DNA of 26,501 nucleotides from Anaerolineae bacterium (GTDB lineage: Bacteria > Chloroflexota > Anaerolineae > 4572-78 > J111): NCBI GenBank assembly GCA_020433785.1, contig JAGRCC010000372.1, positions 1-26,501 of the forward strand, in the 5' to 3' direction. Position 1 is the first letter of the stretch; the number at the start of each line of letters is the position of its first letter. Made by a program: the position numbers and the translations under genes. The notes beneath the pieces are model-generated. The model was not told the origin of the DNA and did no database searches. It was given only the letters and a program-made list of their open reading frames with translations. Shown here one piece after another: positions 16,319-23,392 of the stretch.

Positions 16319-18217
16319 TCACTTAGATATCCGTTCAAATATCGCCCCTACACTGAGGTTATGATGTAATTGTAATTCGATTTGCGGACTGTTTCCCAAT
16401 GAAGGGTTTGTCCAACCGACAAATTTAAAGCCGGGTGATGGTTTTGCCGTTAAAGTAATACGGGTGTCTTCAAAATATCGCCCTTCCCAGGGGTACGCTT
16501 GCGGGTTAATCGTATTGATTTGAATATCGCCCCCTTCGTTAGGTTCGTTGAATAATTGTATGGTAAAAAGTTGGCCAAGGTGAAATTTATGCTGAAAAGA
16601 AGCGTACAGGACTTCCGGGCGATTCCGAATAAAGTCGCGTATACTTTGGATATCTTCCAGGTAACTCTCTTCAGAAAGAGACCAGCGGCTTAGATCCTGC
16701 GGCATGTCATGCGACGTTAAAGCAATGACCTTGTTAAATGCAGCTTCGACATGGTCAGGTGTCAGGATCGAATTTTGAAGATCGCAAAATCGACGAATGA
16801 ATTCTTCGCGAAAAGTGTCGTTTTCTAGCAATTTTCTGATAATTAAGGTTGATCTTAGATAGTCCTCTTGATCCTCAATATATGAGGGTAACAGGTCGGG
16901 ACGGAGTTCTTCGCGTGTGGCAAAAGCCAGGGTATCATGCCTGTATCCGGCGTCAACTTCAATACCAAAACTATCGTCGACATCCCAGACAATCCAATGC
17001 CACCGGCCATCCGGATCGTCAAGTTTCTTAAAGGCATACATATTGTTATAGAGCCAATCAACATTCGCCGCGTAGATATTGAATAACCAATAATCAGTGG
17101 TATTATCAAGGTCTATTAATTGGGAAGCTTGCTCAAAGGTGGCATTGTCAGCAAGATCATGCGTCGCCAAGAAATCAATAAGAGGTTCAAACTTTTTCGA
17201 TTTACCGATGATATCTGTTTCGTCGATCAGTACATAATGCCCTTCACCCACTTTTCTCTGGAGATATTCATCATCAATTTTCTCACGGAGATTGTAAATT
17301 CCCCATAATTCTCCGTTCAAGAAAAGCATTACAGGCGTAAATGATGAAGTATACCCCCCTGCTTCAGCATACAATGAATGAAACATGGAATCTCGCAGTC
17401 TAAAATCCGTCGAACTGCGCAAGACCACCGTTCGTTCATCAACAGGCCCGTTAGCAGTCAACATATTGTCGATTGGCGTTTCGGGTAGCGAGGTCTGTGA
17501 ATAGGTAAAACGAAAAGATTTCTTAGGTAAGTCTCGTGACCAGCCGCCGTTTATTCTGACCCCAGCCGGAAAGCTTAATGAACTATGGCTTAAATTATCA
17601 AAATATTCAACGTTGGCTTCTCTTTCCCAAGCCCTCCCGCGCTTTAGCGGATGGACATAAATACCCGAATGACTACTCCACAAATTAACCGGATCGGTGA
17701 CTAAAGATATCACAGGTAGGTCTATGTTCGTGCCCAGAAAATAGGTATGGGTTACTGTGGCGCCGGGTACGGAGCCTGGAGAAAAACTCCGAAAACGAAG
17801 CACCGTTGTTTCGTTAATCGGAATCGGTTTCTGATAACGAAAACTTTGTTCTGTTGGAATGCTCCCATCCAGCGTATAATGGATCGCTATCGCTTCACTA
17901 TGTTCATGACCGTTTTCAATGGCCAGCGTTACCGATAGTGAGTGATCATAAAATCCACCCGTCACGCTTGGTACAGGCTCCGGCGATAGAGAAGTTTGAT
18001 TGCTAAATACAAACCTTTTGTCAACGCTGGGTGAGATCCGTGCCCGTAGTTTCTCTTTGAACTCAAGAAATTGTAACTGATTTAATCCCCATAGCTGAGT
18101 ATGCCAGTGCTGGCCGAACGAGCCATTTCGCATGGGAAGGTTATAATACAGCATTACCACGATGAGGAGTACGCTTACCGAAAAACCGAATTTGATCAGA
18201 TTATGTCGTATAGGCAT
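16319..18217 (-). CDS. CotH-kinase family protein with chitobiase-like and InlB-repeat-like domains, membrane-anchored
   Basis: Probably an extracytoplasmic protein kinase-like enzyme; Bacillus CotH phosphorylates spore-coat proteins. An N-terminal hydrophobic segment (about 11-26) serves as signal anchor. Residues about 82-162 form a chitobiase C-terminal/Fn3_assoc-like domain (GGFYDHSLSVTLA, HYTLDGSIPT). The CotH core runs from about 165 to 480: VRINGGWSRDLPKKSFRF (220-237), FLNGELWGIYNLREKIDD (299-316), VDWLYNNMYAFK and the acidic WDVDDSFG (411-418) that holds the metal/catalytic Asp residues. The last 65 residues resemble a divergent InlB B-repeat (ITLTAKPSPGFKFVGW). No good ribosome site is seen. 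It follows DUF4956 by 36 bp and VTC before that, a combination that recurs in other bacteria. Target unknown. Confidence 0.85.
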   Translation of the reverse strand: MPIRHNLIKFGFSVSVLLIVVMLYYNLPMRNGSFGQHWHTQLWGLNQLQFLEFKEKLRARISPSVDKRFVFSNQTSLSPEPVPSVTGGFYDHSLSVTLAIENGHEHSEAIAIHYTLDGSIPTEQSFRYQKPIPINETTVLRFRSFSPGSVPGATVTHTYFLGTNIDLPVISLVTDPVNLWSSHSGIYVHPLKRGRAWEREANVEYFDNLSHSSLSFPAGVRINGGWSRDLPKKSFRFTYSQTSLPETPIDNMLTANGPVDERTVVLRSSTDFRLRDSMFHSLYAEAGGYTSSFTPVMLFLNGELWGIYNLREKIDDEYLQRKVGEGHYVLIDETDIIGKSKKFEPLIDFLATHDLADNATFEQASQLIDLDNTTDYWLFNIYAANVDWLYNNMYAFKKLDDPDGRWHWIVWDVDDSFGIEVDAGYRHDTLAFATREELRPDLLPSYIEDQEDYLRSTLIIRKLLENDTFREEFIRRFCDLQNSILTPDHVEAAFNKVIALTSHDMPQDLSRWSLSEESYLEDIQSIRDFIRNRPEVLYASFQHKFHLGQLFTIQLFNEPNEGGDIQINTINPQAYPWEGRYFEDTRITLTAKPSPGFKFVGWTNPSLGNSPQIELQLHHNLSVGAIFERISK

Positions 18218-18253
18218 AGGTAGAGCCAGTGAATTAATTAGAAATATTAGAAA

Positions 18254-18961
18254 CTAGAGCAACGTACCTTGCCCATTGAAAAATACGTTCAGTTTTTGAA
18301 TCGGGACGATTTCATTCAAGGAAGGTTGAAGACCATCAATACCGGCCGCCTTTAGCCCTGTAAAGCTGTAGTGAATGGTTGTCAGGTTCTCAGCATAGGA
18401 GATACTCTCGATTTTACCTTTTGGTAGTCTGGTTTCCAATACCCTAAGAAGGCCGGCTTTCTTATCAGAAGTAACCTCACGGTCGCTGATGGTGATGAGT
18501 AAAATTCCATCTTTCCTTTTTGAATAATATAGCAGACGAGGCAGCGCTTTTTGCAGCAATAGGAGGACTAGCGCCAATGACAGTAAGCTAAAAAGCAATA
18601 CAAACTGGAATGTGGCACAGATAACCGCACAGGCAATAAGAAGCATCAGGAAACTAACTTCTTCAGGTTCTTTGACCGGGGTTCTAAAGCGGATGATCGA
18701 TAATGCCCCAAGCAAACCCAAAGAGAGGGGTAAAGAGAATTGAATAGCAATGAAAAGCCCGGTAATAGCCGGACTCATCAATAGAAAACTGCGATGGATT
18801 TGTGAGCCTGTAGCCCGGTCCTCGTAGAATAGTTGGTATAGTGCGGCGATGACGACGGCGATTATCGCTGAAACAACTAGCGCAAAAATAAAACCCGTCA
18901 TATCTACTTGAACAGCAGGGTCCTTCACCAAAAGTTCTATCTTATTTAGAATGTCGTTCAT
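18254..18961 (-). CDS. DUF4956 membrane protein
   Basis: Integral membrane protein of unknown biochemical role. Hydrophobic segments lie at about 24-45, 61-89 (probably two) and 103-138 (probably two). Between them is the polar family motif SIIRFRTPVKEPEEVSF (88-104) with its conserved Arg-Phe-Arg-Thr and acidic residues. A soluble C-terminal domain of about 90 residues (LLITISDREV and onward) follows. Length is normal for the family. The gene starts 5 bp after the VTC-domain gene stop and is followed by CotH. DUF4956 and VTC-domain genes are regular neighbours in bacteria, so a role as membrane partner of the polymerase is a reasonable inference and not shown here. Confidence 0.88.
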   Translation of the reverse strand: MNDILNKIELLVKDPAVQVDMTGFIFALVVSAIIAVVIAALYQLFYEDRATGSQIHRSFLLMSPAITGLFIAIQFSLPLSLGLLGALSIIRFRTPVKEPEEVSFLMLLIACAVICATFQFVLLFSLLSLALVLLLLQKALPRLLYYSKRKDGILLITISDREVTSDKKAGLLRVLETRLPKGKIESISYAENLTTIHYSFTGLKAAGIDGLQPSLNEIVPIQKLNVFFNGQGTLL

Positions 18962-18966
18962 TTTTG

Positions 18967-19665
18967 TTATATCTGTCTCCTTGAGGGATTCATTAGAAAG
19001 TCAAAACATTGTCCGTATTTGGAAAAAGCTTCTTTTTTTAGATAATTGCTAATCGGTTGCAGCGAAGCGGGTAGTGCTTGATGAGTTCCTTTAACTTCAA
19101 AGACCCCCGCCCCAAGATAGACCGGTGTTGAAATGGGAATATACTCCCCGTTAGCTTGAAGGCAACGAATATTCGTATCCAAGGCGAGTCGCGAACCACT
19201 CTGCGGGTCCACAAAACGATAGCGTTCATACTGAATGAGCAGCATAGGTATCAATGTTTTTTCGGTTAAACTCATCAGGTCACAGGCCCTGGATGGCATG
19301 TTTAATATATCTTCATCGAAAAATGGATTATTTGAAAGCTTTTCTGAGGGTAGAACCAAATCTAACCGTTCTTTTTGACGGACAGATCCATATTTTCGCT
19401 TTACCTCCAAAAAGCATTTAACTTTCGCATCGGGAGCCAAATCTTTCAGGTCACCATACCAACGCAAGCGAATTTTAGATTTTACATAATCGCTGTTAAG
19501 TTTTTCCTCATAAAGATGAAGGCCCGGTGTATCGTAGTAAATGCTTGAAATAGATCCAAAATAGAATTGTGGATCTCGAATACAGCAGTACTCTAGCCAA
19601 TCCAGAATCATATTCTTCTGGTGTGCGATGAAAATGTACTTTGTTTCGTATGTACCTAATGCCAA
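18967..19665 (-). CDS. VTC-domain protein (polyphosphate polymerase-like)
   Basis: Belongs to the triphosphate-tunnel family related to yeast Vtc4, which makes polyphosphate from ATP. The tunnel motifs appear in order: YETKYIF (6-12), SIYYDTPGL (41-49), KIRLRWYG (64-71), CFLEVKRKYG (84-93), QYERYRF (145-151), ALDTNIR (161-167), FEVKG (189-193) and SKYGQC (215-220). The basic and acidic residues that line such tunnels are present, so it looks intact. 232 residues is normal. The start is a TTG at 19665 preceded by a perfect AGGAGG with 6-nt spacing. It heads a tight unit with DUF4956 and CotH. Whether it makes polyphosphate or transfers phosphate to something else is not known. Confidence 0.88.
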   Translation of the reverse strand: MALGTYETKYIFIAHQKNMILDWLEYCCIRDPQFYFGSISSIYYDTPGLHLYEEKLNSDYVKSKIRLRWYGDLKDLAPDAKVKCFLEVKRKYGSVRQKERLDLVLPSEKLSNNPFFDEDILNMPSRACDLMSLTEKTLIPMLLIQYERYRFVDPQSGSRLALDTNIRCLQANGEYIPISTPVYLGAGVFEVKGTHQALPASLQPISNYLKKEAFSKYGQCFDFLMNPSRRQI

Positions 19666-19671
19666 TGAGAC

Positions 19672-19677
19672 CCTCCT
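19672..19677 (-). promoter_or_regulatory. Perfect Shine-Dalgarno that fixes a TTG start
   Basis: AGGAGG on the minus strand lies 6 nt before the TTG at 19665. The first in-frame ATG or GTG would remove the YETKY tunnel motif, so the TTG is the start of the VTC gene. The pairing of a weak start codon with a consensus ribosome site may set expression. Confidence 0.8.
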
Positions 19678-19923
19678 GCTTAATGGGGTTATACTTACCT
19701 GGCTGTTCCAATGTAACGCTAATTTTCTGCTTGTTACTTATCAGGAAGAGAGGCAGGTTAACTTTAGCCGTTGTTTACTGCCCTGTATTCAGCGATAAAT
19801 TGAAACAATTGCTGCTGTAATTGCAGTAAACGAATAAGAACTTAGTAAATTGCCTTTTCAGGCCAATCGTTGATCAAGGTACTTGACGCTAGTTCTTTTA
19901 AGTATTTTTAGTATAGCCACATA

Positions 19924-20023
19924 TAATGATAAAGGTATTTAACTTTGCTAGGAAAAAAGTTAGAAAAATTGAAAAAAAAGTCATCCGATTTCTATTAACG
20001 TCGTTCGTTATCGATTGGATGAC
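19924..20023 (-). repeat. Duplicated intergenic module, copy 2
   Basis: Partner of 15953-16061. It carries the identical 28-nt block at 19944-19971, TAATGATAAAG at 19924-19934 and the hairpin arms GTCATCC / GGATGAC. Here the module stands about 260 bp before the VTC gene, against about 60 bp before the GT4 gene in copy 1. The module is thus conserved while its distance to the next gene is not. Confidence 0.85.
19972..20023 (-). terminator. Intrinsic terminator or attenuator upstream of the VTC unit
   Basis: On the minus strand a 7-bp stem (20017-20023 with 19980-19986) closes a 30-nt loop and is followed by eight T residues. The stem is 196 bp after the YdjM-type gene stop. It is weaker than copy 1, since two outer G-C pairs are lost. 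Confidence 0.65.
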
Positions 20024-20218
20024 CCTATAGAAATGAATACTGTTTCATTAGGATCGAAGGAAGCCAAAGGGCCGATATGCTCTCTTATAAGTTTAGAGCA
20101 GATTTGAGGAATGTATTGTCATAACGTTTAACAGTTTTTATCAGTTAGGGTGTCTACTGATTGGGGTAGCCCGAATAAATACGGAGTTTGTAATAGTGGG
20201 GGTTTACTTTCAAGGCTT

Positions 20219-20800
20219 TTATATATTTTGACTCATCTGCTGGGAGGAACCCGGCTGTTGGTGAGCGCCTTTTCGTTTAACTATAAGCTGAGTAGCCAGC
20301 CCCACCAAGAGGGCAAAGATGAGTTCCGAAGACAATGTCCACAAATGTTGGGCACTGATCAAGCCTTCGGACCAGCGGAGGCCGAAAAATAGCTTGGGTG
20401 CAGGATCAAGCCGTTCCGGATAGAGCGGCCAGAAGGCCAGCACGCCGCGACCGCCAACGGTATACAGGTCCATGAGGACATGAAACTCATAACACAATAG
20501 CGTGACCAGAAACCACGGCCAAAAGTTGCGCCGTTGCCGTATGGCTGCCGCGCCGCCGATCCCTACGGCCACCAACACGCCGATGATGAAACTATGAGAA
20601 ATGTTGTTATGAAATCGGCCAAAATGACCAAACAAAATACCAGGGATAGCATCGAGATCGGGCAGCAACGATAACCCGGCAGTAAGGAGCAGCAGCCCGG
20701 GTACAAAACCTATCTTTTGGAGTAGGGGTTTGGGGGCGTGGGGTTGGTACAGCCGGTAAATAGCATAGCCTACGGCCACGTGGGCAATGGGTGACGGCAT
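20219..20800 (-). CDS. Membrane-bound metal-dependent hydrolase (YdjM/DUF457 family)
   Basis: Integral membrane protein of the YdjM-like family of putative metal hydrolases. The conserved metal-binding set is present: SPIAHVAVG (3-11) with His7, LPDLD (46-50) with Asp48 and Asp50, NNISHSF with His69, and HVLMDLYT with His107 and Asp111. Four or so hydrophobic segments lie at about 32-47, 71-87, 95-107 and 157-174. A polar C-terminal tail of about 18 residues follows. Length is normal. AAGGAG lies 7 nt before the ATG. It is flanked by a palindrome pair upstream and by the duplicated terminator module downstream, so it may be its own transcription unit. In E. coli the family member is LexA-controlled, but no LexA site is seen here. 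Its substrate is unknown; a role in lipid-linked glycan turnover would be a guess. Confidence 0.85.
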   Translation of the reverse strand: MPSPIAHVAVGYAIYRLYQPHAPKPLLQKIGFVPGLLLLTAGLSLLPDLDAIPGILFGHFGRFHNNISHSFIIGVLVAVGIGGAAAIRQRRNFWPWFLVTLLCYEFHVLMDLYTVGGRGVLAFWPLYPERLDPAPKLFFGLRWSEGLISAQHLWTLSSELIFALLVGLATQLIVKRKGAHQQPGSSQQMSQNI

Positions 20801-20850
20801 TCATTTGCTCCTTAATATACTTATGTCAATAATGGTAGAATCTGGCGACA

Positions 20851-20927
20851 AGGTGACGGTCACTGGGTCAAAAATATCCCTGATCGGCAAAGCAACGGTT
20901 TGGCCTCTTCAAAAGTGACCGTCACCT
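20851..20927. repeat. Pair of GTGACnGTCAC palindromes forming a perfect 14-bp inverted repeat
   Basis: AGGTGACGGTCACT (20851-20864) is repeated as its exact reverse complement at 20914-20927, 49 nt apart. Each arm is itself a palindrome with a single central base. The pair lies 18 bp after the deacetylase stop and 51 bp upstream of the YdjM-type start. It may be a repeated genomic element, a hairpin protecting the 3' end of the deacetylase transcript, or a two-site operator for the YdjM-type gene. Confidence 0.8.
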
Positions 20928-20944
20928 CATTTTAGCCGGATAGG

Positions 20945-22165
20945 CTAGCTTTTGGCAAAGCTGGCTATCTTTTTGCCCCAGACTTTAAGCAGGCGACTCC
21001 TGCCTTTCCCCGGCAGGCAGAAAAGATACTCTTCTGAGATGCGCGGAATTTTTATAAGATTTTTGGTGGCGGAAATGTCCTCGCTGGATTTTAGGCCATA
21101 GTATACCGCCCGATAGCCGCATTGTACGGCGATCATATCGGTGAAGGCGGAGCCTTGAAACCAGGGATAACACACATCGTTTATGGGTTTTTCAAAACGC
21201 TGTTCCAAAATTTCTTTTGATCGAGCTAACTCTAGCCCGATCGCCGTTTGGGCTTGCTCGGTTGTTTCGTATTCGGTTTGGGGAGTTTTTTGGGCGCTCA
21301 ACAGGTGGTATTGCTGGTATAACTCATTGCGCCACTGGGGCCGTGAAAAAAAGTTGGCCCCGCCTTCTTTTTTTACATAATCAATCATCGCCGCCGAAAC
21401 CTGGGCATCTTCCATGAAACGAAGCCGGCCGCTCAATCTCGAGGCCGATTCATAGATCGGTTGGCCCAAATTTAAGGCGCGCTCAGGCTGTTCTACGGAG
21501 TCGTTGATCGGGACAGGGATGGCAATATTATTGAAAAAATACGGATCGAAGTCGGGATGGATAAAGTCAACGACAGTTGGCGAGATGTTGATCCGCGCGT
21601 GAGTCAGCGAGTGGGCTTGCATGTCAACCAGACCGCTGCGATGCATGGCCAAAAGCTCTGGCCAGGTACACAGCGGCTGGATATTTTCTCGGTTGGCCAC
21701 GTCTTCATAGCTGGCCCGCCCTTGCCAAACATCTTCGAGCGTGGGATAAGCGTGATCGACATCGGGAACCAGGCCGGGGATGACAAACAGGATGGCGCTA
21801 AAGCCGTACTTTTTGAGTAAGGGAAAGGCAACGGCCCAAAAGCTGCCGGTAGCATCATCAAACGTCAAGGCAACCGACCGGGCCGTATCGCTTGTTTTTC
21901 CCCGGATAGCGTTGGTCAGCGTGTCTGAGTTTACGGTGCGGTAACCATTATCGGCCAAGTAGCGCAGTTGTTGTTCGAATAAATCTGGCTCGACCGAATG
22001 AAAACAGAAGACGGGAATCTCATTTTCAACTTCATCAGGCGTAGAGGCGCTAAAGAAACGGGGCAGCGTCCCGTTAATCGCGGCTTGAAACTCAGCGCCA
22101 TTCTTGGTCCAAATCGATTCGATTTTACGTCGGGTTTGCTGAATTTTAATTGCGGGTGACATCAT
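20945..22165 (-). CDS. Polysaccharide deacetylase family protein (CE4/NodB homology)
   Basis: Likely removes N- or O-acetyl groups from a glycan or glycan precursor. NodB motifs are visible: VFCFHSV (52-58), ALTFDDATGSF (99-109) with the catalytic and metal Asp pair, MQAHSLTHARI (182-192) with His185 and His189, and a late VCYPWFQGS (331-339) matching the R/P-x-x-W/G motif region. An insertion of about 90 residues lies between the His motif and the last motif. No signal peptide or membrane helix is seen, so the protein looks cytoplasmic, unlike most exported CE4 enzymes. The start ATG is followed by a second ATG and has no clear ribosome site; either may be used. It follows a GT4 gene by 24 bp, so it probably acts on the product of that gene group. 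Confidence 0.88.
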   Translation of the reverse strand: MMSPAIKIQQTRRKIESIWTKNGAEFQAAINGTLPRFFSASTPDEVENEIPVFCFHSVEPDLFEQQLRYLADNGYRTVNSDTLTNAIRGKTSDTARSVALTFDDATGSFWAVAFPLLKKYGFSAILFVIPGLVPDVDHAYPTLEDVWQGRASYEDVANRENIQPLCTWPELLAMHRSGLVDMQAHSLTHARINISPTVVDFIHPDFDPYFFNNIAIPVPINDSVEQPERALNLGQPIYESASRLSGRLRFMEDAQVSAAMIDYVKKEGGANFFSRPQWRNELYQQYHLLSAQKTPQTEYETTEQAQTAIGLELARSKEILEQRFEKPINDVCYPWFQGSAFTDMIAVQCGYRAVYYGLKSSEDISATKNLIKIPRISEEYLFCLPGKGRSRLLKVWGKKIASFAKS

Positions 22166-22189
22166 TTTTTTGATCGCTCAGTTGGATGA

Positions 22190-23335
22190 TTACTTGCCGT
22201 TCGTCAACTGTTCGTACACATCCTCGATTTGGTTGACGGTATTGTTAATCTCATATTTTTGAGACACTCTGAACGCTTCCGTGGCCATCTTTTCTCGTAA
22301 TTCGGAGTCCTTCAACAGCACCAATATCTTTTCGGCCAGCGCACCCGGATTCTGAGGCGGCACTAAAAAACCGGCCTCTCCATTTTTCACAACTTCGCCG
22401 ATACCGCCGACATCGGCCGACACAATGGCGCACTTAGCCGCCATCGCCTCGTACAGCGTAAAGGGAATGCCTTCTGACAGTGACGAGATGACTTTGATAT
22501 CCGTTTCAGCCAGTATCGCCGCCAAATCTTCAAAATATCCGGTAAAAACAACATTACGTTCGATGCCAAGCTGTTTGGCTTCTTCTTGTAACGCCGGCAG
22601 TAACTCCCCATCACCCACCACGACAAAGGTTACCTTCTTAAAATCTTTTAGCACACGTTGGGCGGCTTGCAGAAAGAAGGTATGGCCTTTAATGGGATGA
22701 AGTCTGCCCACAATGCTCACCATGAGATGATCTTCCGGAATATTGAGTTGGGCTTTACAACTTAATTTTTGGTGTGAACCGTTATGGCCGTTCTCGGAAT
22801 TAAAAGCCTGAATTGAAATCCCGTAGTAGATGACATCAACTTTGTCGGTCGGCACCCCTCGATAGCGCACCAGAAAATCTTTGACCGATTCTGAAACCGC
22901 GATCGAGTGGGTTGTCGCTCCGCTTAGCAGTTTGTCGGCGGCCCGTTGATATAATGGGATGGTTTTATCATACATATGTTCGTGAACAATGCAGGGAATA
23001 CCGGTGAGCTTCGAGCAAAGCCGGCCAAATGTGGTGGCTCCATAGCCGTGCAGATGCAAGATATGAGCGTCTTCTTTTTTGACCAGTTGCATCAAATCGG
23101 CTAGCGTCAGCGGATTGAATTTCCCCCGGCTCAGGTTAAGGACCCGGATATTGTTCTCTTCCAAATACGGCACCCCCTGATCGGGCGGTCGCAGGCTAAC
23201 CACGCTAACGCGATAGCGATCCCGATTAAAACGGGGGATGACACGAGCGAATAATTGGGTTACGCCGTGGATTTTAGACCCACCGAGCGTTAATTTATCG
23301 ACGATAAATAAAACATTGATTTTTTCCATTGTCAT
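22190..23335 (-). CDS. GT4 family glycosyltransferase
   Basis: GT-B glycosyltransferase for glycan assembly. The N-terminal domain starts NVLFIVDKLTLGGSKIHG, and HILHLHGYGATTFGRL (91-106) is typical of the acceptor side. The donor side shows VSIVGRLHPIKGHTFFLQA (Arg211 and Lys216) and the EX7E motif SEGIPFTLYEAM (Glu288 and Glu296). 381 residues is normal. AGGAG lies 8 nt before the ATG at 23335, and Met3 is an alternative. It stands between a hexapeptide acyltransferase gene and a deacetylase gene in a leftward operon. The GT4-deacetylase order also occurs at 15891-12783. The donor sugar is unknown. Confidence 0.92.
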   Translation of the reverse strand: MTMEKINVLFIVDKLTLGGSKIHGVTQLFARVIPRFNRDRYRVSVVSLRPPDQGVPYLEENNIRVLNLSRGKFNPLTLADLMQLVKKEDAHILHLHGYGATTFGRLCSKLTGIPCIVHEHMYDKTIPLYQRAADKLLSGATTHSIAVSESVKDFLVRYRGVPTDKVDVIYYGISIQAFNSENGHNGSHQKLSCKAQLNIPEDHLMVSIVGRLHPIKGHTFFLQAAQRVLKDFKKVTFVVVGDGELLPALQEEAKQLGIERNVVFTGYFEDLAAILAETDIKVISSLSEGIPFTLYEAMAAKCAIVSADVGGIGEVVKNGEAGFLVPPQNPGALAEKILVLLKDSELREKMATEAFRVSQKYEINNTVNQIEDVYEQLTNGK

Positions 23336-23392
23336 GATGGATTCTCCTGATCGAATTAGTACAGAGGATAGGTGTTTCAGGTGGTAACAGCG

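Larger units (their letters stand above)
19666..20218. other. Intergenic region with copy 2 of the duplicated module
   Basis: This 553-bp gap is the longest gene-free stretch. It lies between the YdjM-type gene (stop at 20219) and the leftward VTC gene. It holds the second terminator module (19924-20023). The 19680-19920 part must carry the promoter of the VTC-DUF4956-CotH unit if the terminator is active. I recognise no gene, tRNA or known riboswitch. Position 20024-20218 shows nothing I can name. Confidence 0.6.
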
